A DNA stretch of 64,000 bases from Bradyrhizobiaceae bacterium (GCA_003105195.1 PQAH01000215.1:1-64000), one strand, 5' to 3'; positions 35,080 to 44,901 are shown, counted from the first letter of the stretch. A program made the numbers and translations. Notes: generated from the sequence alone by a model not told the origin.

Positions 35080-36059
35080 CGGGCGCCTTCCCCCACGGTC
35101 GCGGGCACGATCTCGGGATCCGGCTTCGGGCGCCGCACGAGCCCGCCGACGATGCCGGCCGGCAGCAGCACGATGACGCCGATGATCAGCAGGCCGTACA
35201 CGACGTCCTTGATCATGTAGTAGTCCTGCAGCAGGAACGGCACCGGGGCGAGCAGCACCGCGCCGATGACGGGGCCCCAGATGGTGCCCCGTCCACCGAA
35301 CGCCACCATCAACCAGACATTGAGGCTGATCAGGACGTCGAAGCTGCGTGGCGATATGAACCCGACATAAGGCGTGTAGAACGCACCCCCGATGCCGGCA
35401 TAGAGCGAGCCGACGAAGAAGGCGGTGAGCTTCTGGCGCGTGACGCCTATCCCGAGCGTCTCGGCCAGCTCGTCATCCTCCCGAACCGCAATCAGGCGCC
35501 GGCCGAACCCCGAGTCGACGAGACGGATCAGCACGAACACGCCGATCACGGCAAGCGCCGCGAGCACCAGGTCATAGGGCAGGCCATGCAGGCTGGCGCC
35601 GCCCGGCAGCGTCGGCAGTGGAATCTGCGAAATCCCCGTATCGCCGTTGGTGAGATTCACGAAATAGACGAAGGCAAGGGTGATGACGGTCTGGATCACC
35701 AGGGAGCACAGCGTGAAATAAAACCCCTTGAGGCGCAGGGCCGGCAGGCCGAGGACCACGCCGACGAGCGAGGCCGCGAGCGCCCCGACCGGCATCGCGA
35801 GCCAGAACGACCAGCCGATGCTGGTAAGACCCACCACCAGATAGGAACTGATGCCGGCGATCCCGGCGAACATCAAGGGCATCAGCCCCGTGTAGCCATA
35901 GAGCAGGTTCATGCCCGAGGCCCACAGGACGTGGACGAGAGTGATGCCGGCGATGAAGGCGAAATAGCGGTTGCCCGAGAGCAGCAACGGCACCGCGAAG
36001 GCGAGCAGCGCGAACAGCGCGAGCTGCGACTGGCGGCTGGCAAGGATACGATCGATCAT
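35076..36059 (-). CDS. livM: Branched-chain amino acid-type ABC transporter permease (LivM)
   Basis: A 327-residue permease with about ten hydrophobic helices. GLPALRLKGFYFTLCSL is the typical LivM cytoplasmic-loop motif and RLIAVREDDELAETLGI the EAA-like coupling segment. The ATG at 36059 overlaps the livH stop (ATGA) and starts the protein just before the first helix, so the longer upstream frame was not used. Confidence 0.91.
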   Translation of the reverse strand: MIDRILASRQSQLALFALLAFAVPLLLSGNRYFAFIAGITLVHVLWASGMNLLYGYTGLMPLMFAGIAGISSYLVVGLTSIGWSFWLAMPVGALAASLVGVVLGLPALRLKGFYFTLCSLVIQTVITLAFVYFVNLTNGDTGISQIPLPTLPGGASLHGLPYDLVLAALAVIGVFVLIRLVDSGFGRRLIAVREDDELAETLGIGVTRQKLTAFFVGSLYAGIGGAFYTPYVGFISPRSFDVLISLNVWLMVAFGGRGTIWGPVIGAVLLAPVPFLLQDYYMIKDVVYGLLIIGVIVLLPAGIVGGLVRRPKPDPEIVPATVGEGAR

Positions 36060-36937
36060 CGCGCGAACAATCCCGAGGGCTTGAACAGAAGGATCACGAG
36101 CATCGCGCCGAGATAGGAGAAGGCGGCCACGGTCGGGCTCGCGAAGATGCTCACGATCGCCTGAGTGAACCCGAACACGATCCCGATCACGAGCGCGCCG
36201 AGCACCGAGCCGGGGCCGCCGATGATCATGATCGCGAAGGCGGTGATCGCCATGGTCCAGGCCACCGTGAGATCGAAGCTGTAGGCGCAGGCGAACAGGA
36301 CCCCGCCCGCGAACACCACGGCATTGCCGAGCACGAAGGACATCCGATAGATGCCGCGCACGTCCACCCCGCGCAGCGCCGCCGCATCCCGGTTCTGGAA
36401 CACCGCGCGCAACGCCCGGCCGTACTTGTGATAGCGCAGCAGGGCGAACAGCGCGGCGAGCAGCGCCCCCGCGATCAGCATGGCGGCGAGCCGGTTGTTG
36501 GCGATCGGGAAAGGCCCGATCATGGTCACGCCCGCCACGATCGGCGGAATCTGGAACTGGTCGCTCCATACGCCATAGGTGATGGAGAAGATGCCGGCGA
36601 GGATCTGGGTGATCCCGAGAGTCAGCACGAAATACGAAATATTGCGATTGGGGACGTCGTAGAAGCGGCGGACCAGGGTCGCCTCGAGCAGGTAGGACAG
36701 CGGCACGCTCGCGCCGATGACGAGCAGGGCCGCGAACGCCGGGTGAAGCCCGAAGGATACGGTGGCCGACCAGACGAACAGCGACGCCAGCAGGAAGAAT
36801 TGGCCGTTCGCGGCATTCGGCATCCAGATGCTGCCGTAGATGATCGTCACGCCGACCGCCACGAGCGAGAAGATCACCCCCAGCATGAGACCGGTGGTCA
36901 GGGTGGACAAGAGGATGATCAGGGTCGCGTCGGACAT
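36056..36937 (-). CDS. livH: Branched-chain amino acid-type ABC transporter permease (LivH)
   Basis: A 293-residue LivH permease with about eight helices. IYGSIWMPNAANGQFFLLA near residue 30 and ALRAVFQNRDAAALRGVDV (coupling loop) are family landmarks. The ATG at 36937 begins at the first helix. It lies 65 bases after the binding-protein gene. Confidence 0.91.
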   Translation of the reverse strand: MSDATLIILLSTLTTGLMLGVIFSLVAVGVTIIYGSIWMPNAANGQFFLLASLFVWSATVSFGLHPAFAALLVIGASVPLSYLLEATLVRRFYDVPNRNISYFVLTLGITQILAGIFSITYGVWSDQFQIPPIVAGVTMIGPFPIANNRLAAMLIAGALLAALFALLRYHKYGRALRAVFQNRDAAALRGVDVRGIYRMSFVLGNAVVFAGGVLFACAYSFDLTVAWTMAITAFAIMIIGGPGSVLGALVIGIVFGFTQAIVSIFASPTVAAFSYLGAMLVILLFKPSGLFAR

Positions 36938-37002
36938 GCGGGCGCCGGAGGCGGGGACGGACGGGCCCGCGGCCGCCGCGCGGCCGCGGGCGACGGGTTC
37001 GG

Positions 37003-38187
37003 CTACTTCACGAGCTCGTACACCGGGATCACCTCGGGATCCCACTCGGTGTAGTAGACCTGCTTCGACTTGTAGCCGTCCTCGGTCACGTCCTGGATCT
37101 GCATGAAGTACATGTATTCCTTCCGCGCGCCGTTCTTGTCGAAGGCGATCGGGATGTTGGAGGTCGACTCCTTCGTGTTCAGGGCCGCCATGCCGGCACG
37201 GAACTTCTCGCGGTCATCGCCCGCGCCGGGATCGGCGTCGATCACTCGGCGTATGACCTGCGCGGTGACATAGCAGTAGTTCTCGACATAGGAGGGCTGC
37301 CGCTTGTTGGCGGCGCGGAAATCCTCGACGAACTTCTTGCCCTCGGCGGTGAGCTCCGGAAGGTTGGCATCGAAGAAGGTGCCGTACAGAGAGCCGACGC
37401 TGCGCTTGCCCCAGTTCTTCACCTGGGTCGTGATGCCGAACGGATGGATGATCTGCTCGGCCTTGATGCCGATGTCGAGAAGCTGGTTGGTCAAGGTATT
37501 GTCGAAGCCGCCGGCGCCGATCACGACCACCCAATCCGGATTGGCCGCGCGCACTTGGGCAGCCTGCACGGTGGCATCGTTGGATCCCTGCGGAAAGATG
37601 ATCTCGGGCTCGATCTTCACGCCGGACTTCGGCGCCTGATACTTCAGTCCGGCCGCGATGGCACGCATCAGCGCGTAGTCCGAATAGACGAGCGCGATCT
37701 TGGCACCCGGCTTCTGCTTGGCCACGAACTGGACGATCGCGTAGCCCCAACCCGCCGCATTGGGCTCGAGACGGAAGGTGTAGCGGGTGCCCGGCTTGGT
37801 GAGCTGCGGGAAGGCCGCGACCGGCACCACGAACGGCACCTTGTTCTGCTCGGCATAGCCGTACATCGCGAGCGCAGTGTCGGAGCTGGTGGGACCGCTC
37901 AGCGCGATCACCTTGCTCTGGACGTCGAGATTGCGCGCGGCGGCCACGGCCTGGGCGGGCTGGGTCTGGTTGTCGATGGTGACGAACTCGAGCTTGCGCT
38001 TGCCCGCGGGATTGAGTGTGGATTCGGCAAGCTTCAGTCCGGCGACGCAGCTCGATCCGAAGAAGGCCCACGGGCCGGTCAGCTCCGTGACGAAGCCGAC
38101 CTTGACAGATTCCTGGCCCGCCGCCGAACCGGCCGCGGCGGCGACCAGCGCGGCCGCAAGCACGGCCGTACTCATGTGACGCGTCAT
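37003..38187 (-). CDS. Periplasmic substrate-binding protein of a Liv-type ABC importer
   Basis: A 394-residue type I periplasmic binding protein. A signal peptide ends near AAGSAAGQ (residues 1-25), then VKVGFVTELTGPWAFFGSSC begins the first lobe. The Venus-flytrap fold binds amino acids, amides or small carboxylates. An AAGGGAGG site precedes the ATG. Being downstream of hydantoinase/oxoprolinase genes, it probably captures an amide or amino-acid derivative; this is inference from context. Confidence 0.9.
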   Translation of the reverse strand: MTRHMSTAVLAAALVAAAAGSAAGQESVKVGFVTELTGPWAFFGSSCVAGLKLAESTLNPAGKRKLEFVTIDNQTQPAQAVAAARNLDVQSKVIALSGPTSSDTALAMYGYAEQNKVPFVVPVAAFPQLTKPGTRYTFRLEPNAAGWGYAIVQFVAKQKPGAKIALVYSDYALMRAIAAGLKYQAPKSGVKIEPEIIFPQGSNDATVQAAQVRAANPDWVVVIGAGGFDNTLTNQLLDIGIKAEQIIHPFGITTQVKNWGKRSVGSLYGTFFDANLPELTAEGKKFVEDFRAANKRQPSYVENYCYVTAQVIRRVIDADPGAGDDREKFRAGMAALNTKESTSNIPIAFDKNGARKEYMYFMQIQDVTEDGYKSKQVYYTEWDPEVIPVYELVK

Positions 38188-38227
38188 GACGTCCTCCCTT
38201 GTAAATCGCTACATGGATCGGTTCGGC

Positions 38228-39184
38228 TCACGCCGCGTTGCGACCCGTCTCCCGGCCGAGAAGCCCGGCCTCCACCAGCGCCTGACGGATGCGGTCGACC
38301 TCGCCGCGCGACAGCTTGACGAGAGGCGGGCGCACCACGGCGCGCGGCAGGCGGCCAAGCAGCACCAACGCCTCCTTCATGCGGTTGTGCATGTCGCTCC
38401 AGGGCTCGGAATAGAAGATCCGCGCCAGCGGATAGATCCGGTCGTTGAGCCGCCGCGCCGCGGCAAGGTCGTCTTCCCGCACGGCACGGAACAGCTCGGC
38501 CTGCAGATCCGGAATCACGCTGCCGCTGCCGGAGAGCAGTCCATTGCATCCGAGCACCAGCGAGGAGAGCAGCCACGCGCTGTGTGTGGTGAGCACGTTG
38601 ACGGGGCGCGGCAGGCTCTGCAGCACGCGGATGTGGACCTCGTGCTGCTGTACGTTGCCGGCCCAGTCCTTGATCGCCCGGATCGTCGGCACCTCCTCGC
38701 AGAGCCTGAGCAGAGTGTCGCGCGGATACCCCTGCCCGGTGGCGAGCGGATACTGGAAGACGATGATCGGCAGGTCGCTCGCGTCGGCGATGCGCTTGAA
38801 ATGCGCGAGCGCCATCTCGGGTGACTGGCCGAGCGTGAAGACCGCCGGCGGGAAGACCAGGAGCGCCGAGGCGCCGCCCGCCGTCGCCATGCGGGCGATG
38901 CGGGCGGCCTCCAGGCTGCCGTCGGCCCAGACGCCGTGCACGATCGGCAGGCGGTCGCCGATCTCGTCCTGGGCGATCTCGAGCACGCGGCGCTGCTCGT
39001 CGAAGCCGCAGGAGGCGACCTCGGTGGAGTGCGCGTTGATGGTGACGGCGGAGAGGCCCTCGGTCGCGGCGATGTCGCGCAGATGGCTGCGGAAGCCGGC
39101 CTCGTCGATCGACAGGTCCTCCTGGAAGGGCAGCAGTACGGCCGGTATGACCCCGTGGGGAACGTAGGCGGCGTGACGCGGCAT
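38228..39184 (-). CDS. Dihydrodipicolinate synthase (DapA) family aldolase/lyase
   Basis: A 318-residue class I aldolase of the DapA/NanA family. The Schiff-base lysine is Lys172 (IRAIKDWAGN) and the partner tyrosine Tyr145 (VFQYPL). The TEG-like active-site loop reads NAHSTEVAS instead of the GTTGE of DapA, so lysine synthesis is unlikely. AGGAGGA lies before the ATG. It sits between the IclR regulator and the importer genes, so it probably cleaves or condenses an intermediate of the same catabolic route. Confidence 0.87.
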   Translation of the reverse strand: MPRHAAYVPHGVIPAVLLPFQEDLSIDEAGFRSHLRDIAATEGLSAVTINAHSTEVASCGFDEQRRVLEIAQDEIGDRLPIVHGVWADGSLEAARIARMATAGGASALLVFPPAVFTLGQSPEMALAHFKRIADASDLPIIVFQYPLATGQGYPRDTLLRLCEEVPTIRAIKDWAGNVQQHEVHIRVLQSLPRPVNVLTTHSAWLLSSLVLGCNGLLSGSGSVIPDLQAELFRAVREDDLAAARRLNDRIYPLARIFYSEPWSDMHNRMKEALVLLGRLPRAVVRPPLVKLSRGEVDRIRQALVEAGLLGRETGRNAA

Positions 39185-39210
39185 GGCGCTTCCTCCTTGG
39201 CTGCTCTTGC

Positions 39211-40068
39211 TCACAAGCGACGGATGATGGGCCGCTGGGTGCGGCTCTCGAGCGGCCAGATGCGCGCGAGCCGCTCGACCGTGTCGAGCAGCATCGGCGC
39301 GCAGGCCTCGATCTCGGGGCGGGTCATGCGATTGGTCGGGGCCGCGAGACTGACGGCGCCGACGCATCCGTGCGCGCCTTCGAGCGTGGGCACGACGATG
39401 GGCGCCGCAATGGCTCCGACCCCGAGCTCCTGCTCCTCGTAGCTCGTGGCGAAGCCGCGTGCGGCGGCTTCTCGAAGTTCGGCGCGCACCGCCTCGCGAT
39501 CGGTCTTGGTCTTCACCGTGCAGGCGCGCACGCCCTGCTGCGCGACCAGCTCCCAGGCGCGCTCGAATGGCAGGGTCATCAGCCAGGCCTTGGCGATGGC
39601 GTGCGCATTGAGGACGATCTCGAGGGTGTAGTTCGGATCGATGCGCACCGAGCGCTGGGCGCCGGCAATGGCGTAGACCCAGGTGATGCGCTCGGCATTC
39701 TCGACGACCGCGAGGCGCACGAGCTCGCCCGTGGTCTCGGCCAGATTCTTCAGCAGCGGCGCGCACTGGTCGAGCAGGCGGCTCTGCTGGAGCTGGCGCA
39801 GCCCGAGATTGCTGATCCGGTAGGTGAGCCAGTAGCGCTGCAACACGTCGTCGCGCCAGACGAAGCCGAGATGCTCGAGCGTGCCGAGCAGCTTGACGGC
39901 GATCGCCTTGTTGACATCGAGCCGCCGCGCGATCTCGGCGAGACTCAGGCCGTCCGCCTGGTCGGCGAGGAACTCCACGATGCGGAAGGCGCGCTCGACC
40001 GAGAGAATGGTCTCCTCAGGTCGTTCCAGGGAACTGCGACTGGACAAAGCGGGGATCGGATCAGGCAT
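39211..40068 (-). CDS. IclR family transcriptional regulator
   Basis: A 285-residue IclR regulator. The winged helix-turn-helix spans residues 20-82 (SLAEIARRLDVNKAIAVKLL) and the C-terminal GAF-like effector domain includes CVGAVSLAAP. IclR proteins control catabolic operons in response to a pathway metabolite. It lies within the operon, so it may regulate the cluster through the dyads upstream of the first gene at 44.9 kb. The ATG at 40068 fits the family N-terminus. Confidence 0.87.
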   Translation of the reverse strand: MPDPIPALSSRSSLERPEETILSVERAFRIVEFLADQADGLSLAEIARRLDVNKAIAVKLLGTLEHLGFVWRDDVLQRYWLTYRISNLGLRQLQQSRLLDQCAPLLKNLAETTGELVRLAVVENAERITWVYAIAGAQRSVRIDPNYTLEIVLNAHAIAKAWLMTLPFERAWELVAQQGVRACTVKTKTDREAVRAELREAAARGFATSYEEQELGVGAIAAPIVVPTLEGAHGCVGAVSLAAPTNRMTRPEIEACAPMLLDTVERLARIWPLESRTQRPIIRRL

Positions 40069-40082
40069 GAGAGCTCCGGGGG

Positions 40083-41978
40083 TCAGCAGCAGCGCCACTT
40101 GCCGATGCCGGCGGCGGCGACGGCGCGATTCATGCGCTCTGCCTCCGGATCGGGACGCGGCCACAGGGTGCACTGGCGGCAGCCGCAAGGCGAATCGTCC
40201 TCGCGGGCGAAGGGCTTGTCGTGCGGCAGCCCGGCGCGGCGCATGGTCTGGCGCAGGGCGACGGTCGCCTCGCGGTCGGCCTTGCCGGTGACGGGGTCGA
40301 TCGCGACGCCATAAAGGCTGCGGGCCGCCTCACGCGAGACGTAGCCCTGGCGCACGTCGTGCTCGAGATCTTCCAGCTTGCGATCGAGCGGGCTGCCGTA
40401 ACCGCCGCCGCCGCCCGACCGCAGCGTGTAGACGTCGCCCTTCTCGAGGCGCTGCGCCAGCACCTTGCCGGTCGGGAAGCGAATCTCCTCGCCGTCGCGG
40501 CGCAGCGAGACCTCGTTGCCGAGCCCGGATAGACCGTTGAACAGGCCCCAGGGGCGACAGTCCACGCGATCAATCTGGGCGTTGAACATCACGTCCTCGA
40601 GTGCGCGCACCACCTGCTCGGTGCCGAGCCCGCCACGGTACCTGCCGGCGCCGCCCGAATCCTCTCGCAGCGCATAGCGCTCGACGATCAGCGGATACTT
40701 GACCTCGACCTGCTCGCTCGGGCCGTTGTGGGTGTCGCCGTCATTGATGGCAATGGTGGCGCTCATTCCGTCTTCGTTGTGCTTGGCGCCCCAGCCGCCG
40801 CCGATCAGTCCCCCGAGATAGACGAAGAACTGGCCGTTGCGCGGCTCGCGGCCGTTGATCATGGCGATGACCAGGTCGGCGTGGTGGCCGGCGATCACGC
40901 GGGTCGGCACGGCGGGCGCGAGCGCCTTGAAGATCGTATCGACGATCGTCATCGGATAGGTCATCCACCAGCGCATCGGCGCGGGGCGTTCGGCGCTCAC
41001 CACCTTGCCGGGCGGCAACACGATGTCGAGAGCACGGAAGGTGCCGTCATTGATGGGCAGGTCGAGACCCGAGGTGACGCACTTGAAGGCGACCTGGGCG
41101 GCTGACCGGCCGGCGGTCGATCCCGAATTGTAGAAGCCCTTGACCTGCGCGCTGACCTCCGAGAGGTCGATGGTCATGCGGTCCCCCGCGACCGCAACCT
41201 TGACGCGGATCGGAACGCGGGCACCGAGATCGACCCCGTCGTCGTCCATGAAGGATTCGGCCTCGTAGATGCCGTCGGGTATCCTGGCGACGCTCTCGCG
41301 CGCCACCGCCTCGGAATGGTCGAAGATCGATTCGATGGCGCCGGCCACGGCCGCGGCGCCGTATTTGGCGACAAGCTCGAGGAAGCGCTTCTCGCCGGTT
41401 TTCACGGCCGCGACCTGGGCGCGCAGGTCGCCCATCGCCCGCTCCGGCAGCCGCACGTTCATGCGGATAATGTCGAGGATGTCCTCGTTGGGCACGCCCT
41501 TGCGCCAAGCCTTGACGATGGGCATCTGCAGGCCCTCGGAGTAGATGTCGCGGGTCATGCCGTCGAGCGTGCCGCCGATGTCCTGCCAGTGCGCCATGCA
41601 GGCCGCGAAGCCGAGCAGATCGCCGTCATGGAAGATCGGCACCGAGAACGTCATGTGGTTGAGATGGCTGCCCGTGATGTAGGCGTCGTTGGTGAGCAGA
41701 ACGTCGCCGGGCTCGAGGGCGTCGACACCGAAATGTGCGAGCTTGGCTTTGATGGTGTCGCTCATCCCGCGGATGAACATGGGCAGGCCGAGGCCGATCG
41801 ACACCGTGTTGCCATGCCGGTCGAAAAGTCCGACCGTGAAGTCGAGCGCCTCATAGATGATCATGTTGTAGGCGGTCCGCATCAGATTGGTCTTCATCTC
41901 CTCGGTGGCGGCGATGAAGCCATTGCGGATGATCTCCGTGACGACGGGATCGACGCGCGGGGGGCGGTTCTGGGTCAT
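40083..41978 (-). CDS. hyuB: Hydantoinase/oxoprolinase B subunit
   Basis: A 631-residue HyuB-family protein, beginning PVVTEIIRNGFIAATEEMK and containing NDAYITGSHLNHMTF and GGWGAKHNEDGMSA. With HyuA it performs ATP-dependent opening of hydantoin, 5-oxoproline or related rings. It is longer than usual. The extra C-terminus is cysteine-rich (Cys598, 600, 603 in CGCRQC and Cys630-631 at the very end) and may bind metal. Its ATG overlaps the hyuA stop by four bases. Confidence 0.89.
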   Translation of the reverse strand: MTQNRPPRVDPVVTEIIRNGFIAATEEMKTNLMRTAYNMIIYEALDFTVGLFDRHGNTVSIGLGLPMFIRGMSDTIKAKLAHFGVDALEPGDVLLTNDAYITGSHLNHMTFSVPIFHDGDLLGFAACMAHWQDIGGTLDGMTRDIYSEGLQMPIVKAWRKGVPNEDILDIIRMNVRLPERAMGDLRAQVAAVKTGEKRFLELVAKYGAAAVAGAIESIFDHSEAVARESVARIPDGIYEAESFMDDDGVDLGARVPIRVKVAVAGDRMTIDLSEVSAQVKGFYNSGSTAGRSAAQVAFKCVTSGLDLPINDGTFRALDIVLPPGKVVSAERPAPMRWWMTYPMTIVDTIFKALAPAVPTRVIAGHHADLVIAMINGREPRNGQFFVYLGGLIGGGWGAKHNEDGMSATIAINDGDTHNGPSEQVEVKYPLIVERYALREDSGGAGRYRGGLGTEQVVRALEDVMFNAQIDRVDCRPWGLFNGLSGLGNEVSLRRDGEEIRFPTGKVLAQRLEKGDVYTLRSGGGGGYGSPLDRKLEDLEHDVRQGYVSREAARSLYGVAIDPVTGKADREATVALRQTMRRAGLPHDKPFAREDDSPCGCRQCTLWPRPDPEAERMNRAVAAAGIGKWRCC

Positions 41979-44050
41979 CGTGCGACCTCGATGTCGAGAT
42001 TGCCGAAGCTGTCGATGCGGGCTCGGTCGCCGGGCACCAGCACGGTGGTCGAGGCGTATTCCTGGATCAGGGCCGGGCCCGCGATCCGGTGGCCGGCGGC
42101 GAGCCGGGTGCGATCGTAGATCGGCGTGTCGATGCGCCCACCGAGAACGCCGAATTCGACCGTGCGCACGCCGATGAGCGCGGGGGCGGCCTCAGGCGAG
42201 GCCGCCTCGGCGATCGGCGCGGTCCGCGGCTTGGCGATGCGGCCCGTGACCGACAGGCGCAGGCTCACGACCTCGGCGCTCTCGTCCGGCGAGGCGTAGC
42301 CGTAGCGCTGGACGTGAACCTCGTCGAAACGCGCCTTTATGCCCGCCACGTCACGCCGGCGGAACAGCTCACCGGGGATCTCGACCGTGACGGCATGCTC
42401 CTGCCCGATATAGCGCATGTCGGCCGCATAGGCGGCGCCCACGTCTCGCAGGTTCGGCGCGGCTGCGCGGATCTCGGCGAGGCCGCGCTCGTGCATCTCG
42501 GAGAAGATGGCGTCGAAGGCGTCGAAGGGCGCGTCGGCGAGCCGCGCGAAGAGAGTGCGCACGAAGTCCCGGCGCAGGTCGGTGACCAGCATCCCGTAGG
42601 CCGAGAAATGGCCGGGCGCATTCGGGATCACGACGCGACCGATCTGCAGCTCGCGCGCCACCAGGGTCGCGTGCAAGGGACCGGCGCCGCCATAGGCCAC
42701 CATCGCGAAGTCCCGCGCATCGAGTCCCCGCTCGGTGGTGACGCGCTTGACCACATTGGCCATCTGGGTGACCGCTATGCGGACGATTCCGTCGGCCGCC
42801 CGCATGAGATCGAGCCCGAGCGGCCGGGCGATGCGTTCCTCGATCGCGGCGGCGGCAGCGTCGGCGTCGAGCTTCATCTCGCCGCCCAGGAAGAGGTCGG
42901 GGGCGAGGCGGCCGAGCACCAGATTGGCGTCCGTCACGGTCGGCTCGGTGCCGCCGCCGCCGTAGCAGACCGGCCCCGGAACGGCGCCCGCGCTCTCGGG
43001 CCCGACCCGGATCGCGCCGCCCGCCACCACGCGCGCGGTGCTGCCGCCGCCGGTGCCCACTTCCTCGATATCGATCATCGGGATCTGGATCGGCAGGCCC
43101 TCGGCATAGCCGCCGACCATCACGTGACCGGCGGTCAGTTCCACGCCCGAGAGGATGACGCCGGCCTTGGCGGTGGTGCCGCCCATGTCGAACGCGATCG
43201 CATTGGCGAGGCCGGTGGCGGCGCACAGCTCACGGGTGCCGATGACGCCCGCGGCCGGCCCGGATTCGAGCATGCGGATGCATTCGCGGCTCGCCTGCGA
43301 CACGTCGTAGAGCCCGCCGGTCGACTGCACCACCAGGAACGTGCCGCCGAAGCCTGCTTCGGCGAGGAAGTCGCGCGCCTCGGCGAGATAGCGCTGCACG
43401 CGCGGACCGACGAAGGCATTGGCCGCGACGGTCGAGGAGCGCTCGAACTCGCGGTACTCCTGAGAGAGCTCGTGCGAGGCGGTGACGAAGACGCCCGGCA
43501 GGCGGCGCTGGAAGAAGTCCCGGGCGCGGATCTCGTGATCGGGATTGCGATAGGAATGCAGGAAGAGGATCGCTACTGCCTCGACGCGCTCGCCTTCCAA
43601 GTGGCGCGCGATGCGCTCGAGCTCCGCCTCGTCGAGCGGCCGCAGCACCTCGCCGGCGGCGTTGAGCCGCTCGTCCACCTCGATGCGCAGCACGCGATCG
43701 ACCAGCGGCCGGTGCTTGCGGAAGAAGAGATTGTAGGCCTCGGGGCGATTGACGCGGCCGATCTCGTAGATATCGCGGAAGCCGCGGGTGGTTACCAACG
43801 CTGTGCGCGCGCCCTTGCGCTCGAGCAGCGCATTGATCGCGATGGTGGTGCCGTGCAAGAAGAGCCGCGCGTCGCGAAACGCGGCGCCTGCCTTTTCGAC
43901 GCCGTGTTCCATCCCGTCGATCAGACGCGCCGGCGTGGTGAGGGTCTTGCCGAGCCGGATCTGGCCCGATGCTTCGTCGAAGATGGCCACGTCCGTGAAG
44001 GTGCCGCCGACGTCGGCCGCAATGCGCAGCCCGGATGCCGTCGCGCTCAT
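41975..44050 (-). CDS. hyuA: Hydantoinase/oxoprolinase A subunit
   Basis: A 691-residue ASKHA-fold ATPase. ADVGGTFTDVAIFDE near residue 13 is the phosphate-1 loop, FDMGGTTAK near residue 290 the phosphate-2 motif, and MVAYGGAGPLHA the adenosine region. HyuA supplies ATP-driven substrate activation to HyuB. Relatives include 5-oxoprolinase, N-methylhydantoinase and acetone carboxylase subunits, so the ring or substrate opened here is not certain. It overlaps the FAH-family gene by four bases. Confidence 0.89.
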   Translation of the reverse strand: MSATASGLRIAADVGGTFTDVAIFDEASGQIRLGKTLTTPARLIDGMEHGVEKAGAAFRDARLFLHGTTIAINALLERKGARTALVTTRGFRDIYEIGRVNRPEAYNLFFRKHRPLVDRVLRIEVDERLNAAGEVLRPLDEAELERIARHLEGERVEAVAILFLHSYRNPDHEIRARDFFQRRLPGVFVTASHELSQEYREFERSSTVAANAFVGPRVQRYLAEARDFLAEAGFGGTFLVVQSTGGLYDVSQASRECIRMLESGPAAGVIGTRELCAATGLANAIAFDMGGTTAKAGVILSGVELTAGHVMVGGYAEGLPIQIPMIDIEEVGTGGGSTARVVAGGAIRVGPESAGAVPGPVCYGGGGTEPTVTDANLVLGRLAPDLFLGGEMKLDADAAAAAIEERIARPLGLDLMRAADGIVRIAVTQMANVVKRVTTERGLDARDFAMVAYGGAGPLHATLVARELQIGRVVIPNAPGHFSAYGMLVTDLRRDFVRTLFARLADAPFDAFDAIFSEMHERGLAEIRAAAPNLRDVGAAYAADMRYIGQEHAVTVEIPGELFRRRDVAGIKARFDEVHVQRYGYASPDESAEVVSLRLSVTGRIAKPRTAPIAEAASPEAAPALIGVRTVEFGVLGGRIDTPIYDRTRLAAGHRIAGPALIQEYASTTVLVPGDRARIDSFGNLDIEVAR

Positions 44051-44901
44051 GCGCGTGCCTCGTCACGCACGGGGTTGCGCAGCAGGCCGAGCGCCTCCAC
44101 CTCCACCTCGCAGACGTCGCCGTCCTTCATGAAGAGCGGCGGCTTGCGGGCGAAACCGACGCCCGAGGGGGTGCCGGTGACGATGATGTCGCCCGGCACC
44201 AGGGTCATGGCCTCGCTCGCGCGCGCAACCAGCTCGGCGACCGGGAAGATCAGATCGTCGGTGTCGGCGTCCTGCACGACCGCGCCGTTGAGACGGGTGC
44301 GGATGCGCAGCCCGGCGGCCCCAGTCGGCACCTCGTCAGCGGAGACGAGCCAGGGACCGAACGGCCCGGTGGCGTCGAAATTCTTCCCGAGGGTCCACTG
44401 CGGACCCTTGAACTGATAGTCGCGCACGGAGACGTCGTTGAAGATCGAGTAGGCGGCGACGTGGTCGAGCGCGTGCCGCATCGGAATCGCGCGACCGGTC
44501 TTGCCGATGACGGCGACCATCTCGCCCTCGAAATCGAGCTGTTCGGAGACCGCCGGGCGCAGGATCGGCGCGCCGTGCGGGACGAGACTCGTGTCGACGC
44601 GCAGGAAGTAGACCGGGTGCTTCGGCCTGTCGTAGGGGCTCTCGGCCGCGTGGTCCGCATAGTTGAGGCCGACACAGATGATCTTGCGCGTGGTTGCAAG
44701 GGGGACCCGGAACGTCACCGCATCGGGGTCGAGCTCGCGCCCCGCGCGAATTGCGGCCGCGGCGGAGCCGCGCAGCCCGGCATCAAGCAGCACGGCGAGC
44801 GGATCCGCCGGGCCCTGCCAGCCGTCGAGCGCCACGAGCCGGTCGCCCTGACCGGCAGCAAGCAAGTCTTTTCCGTCTTCTTGAATACGCGCCACTCTCA
44901 C
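44047..44901 (-). CDS. Fumarylacetoacetate hydrolase (FAH) family protein
   Basis: A 284-residue FAH-fold enzyme. Divalent-metal ligands are in the blocks ICVGLNYADHAAE, DFEGEMVAVIG and the following acidic residue, and GDIIVTGTPSGVGFARKPP is the family signature. Members hydrolyse, decarboxylate or tautomerise 2,4-dioxo or ureidoglycolate-type acids. It starts with GTG and is the first gene of the hyu operon. Tandem palindromes lie directly upstream. Confidence 0.9.
   Translation of the reverse strand: MRVARIQEDGKDLLAAGQGDRLVALDGWQGPADPLAVLLDAGLRGSAAAAIRAGRELDPDAVTFRVPLATTRKIICVGLNYADHAAESPYDRPKHPVYFLRVDTSLVPHGAPILRPAVSEQLDFEGEMVAVIGKTGRAIPMRHALDHVAAYSIFNDVSVRDYQFKGPQWTLGKNFDATGPFGPWLVSADEVPTGAAGLRIRTRLNGAVVQDADTDDLIFPVAELVARASEAMTLVPGDIIVTGTPSGVGFARKPPLFMKDGDVCEVEVEALGLLRNPVRDEARA

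Noticed and set aside
37003..38187. Naming the first importer as a true leucine transporter
   Set aside because: LivJ-like binding proteins accept many ligands; the hydantoinase context argues against a plain branched-chain amino acid.
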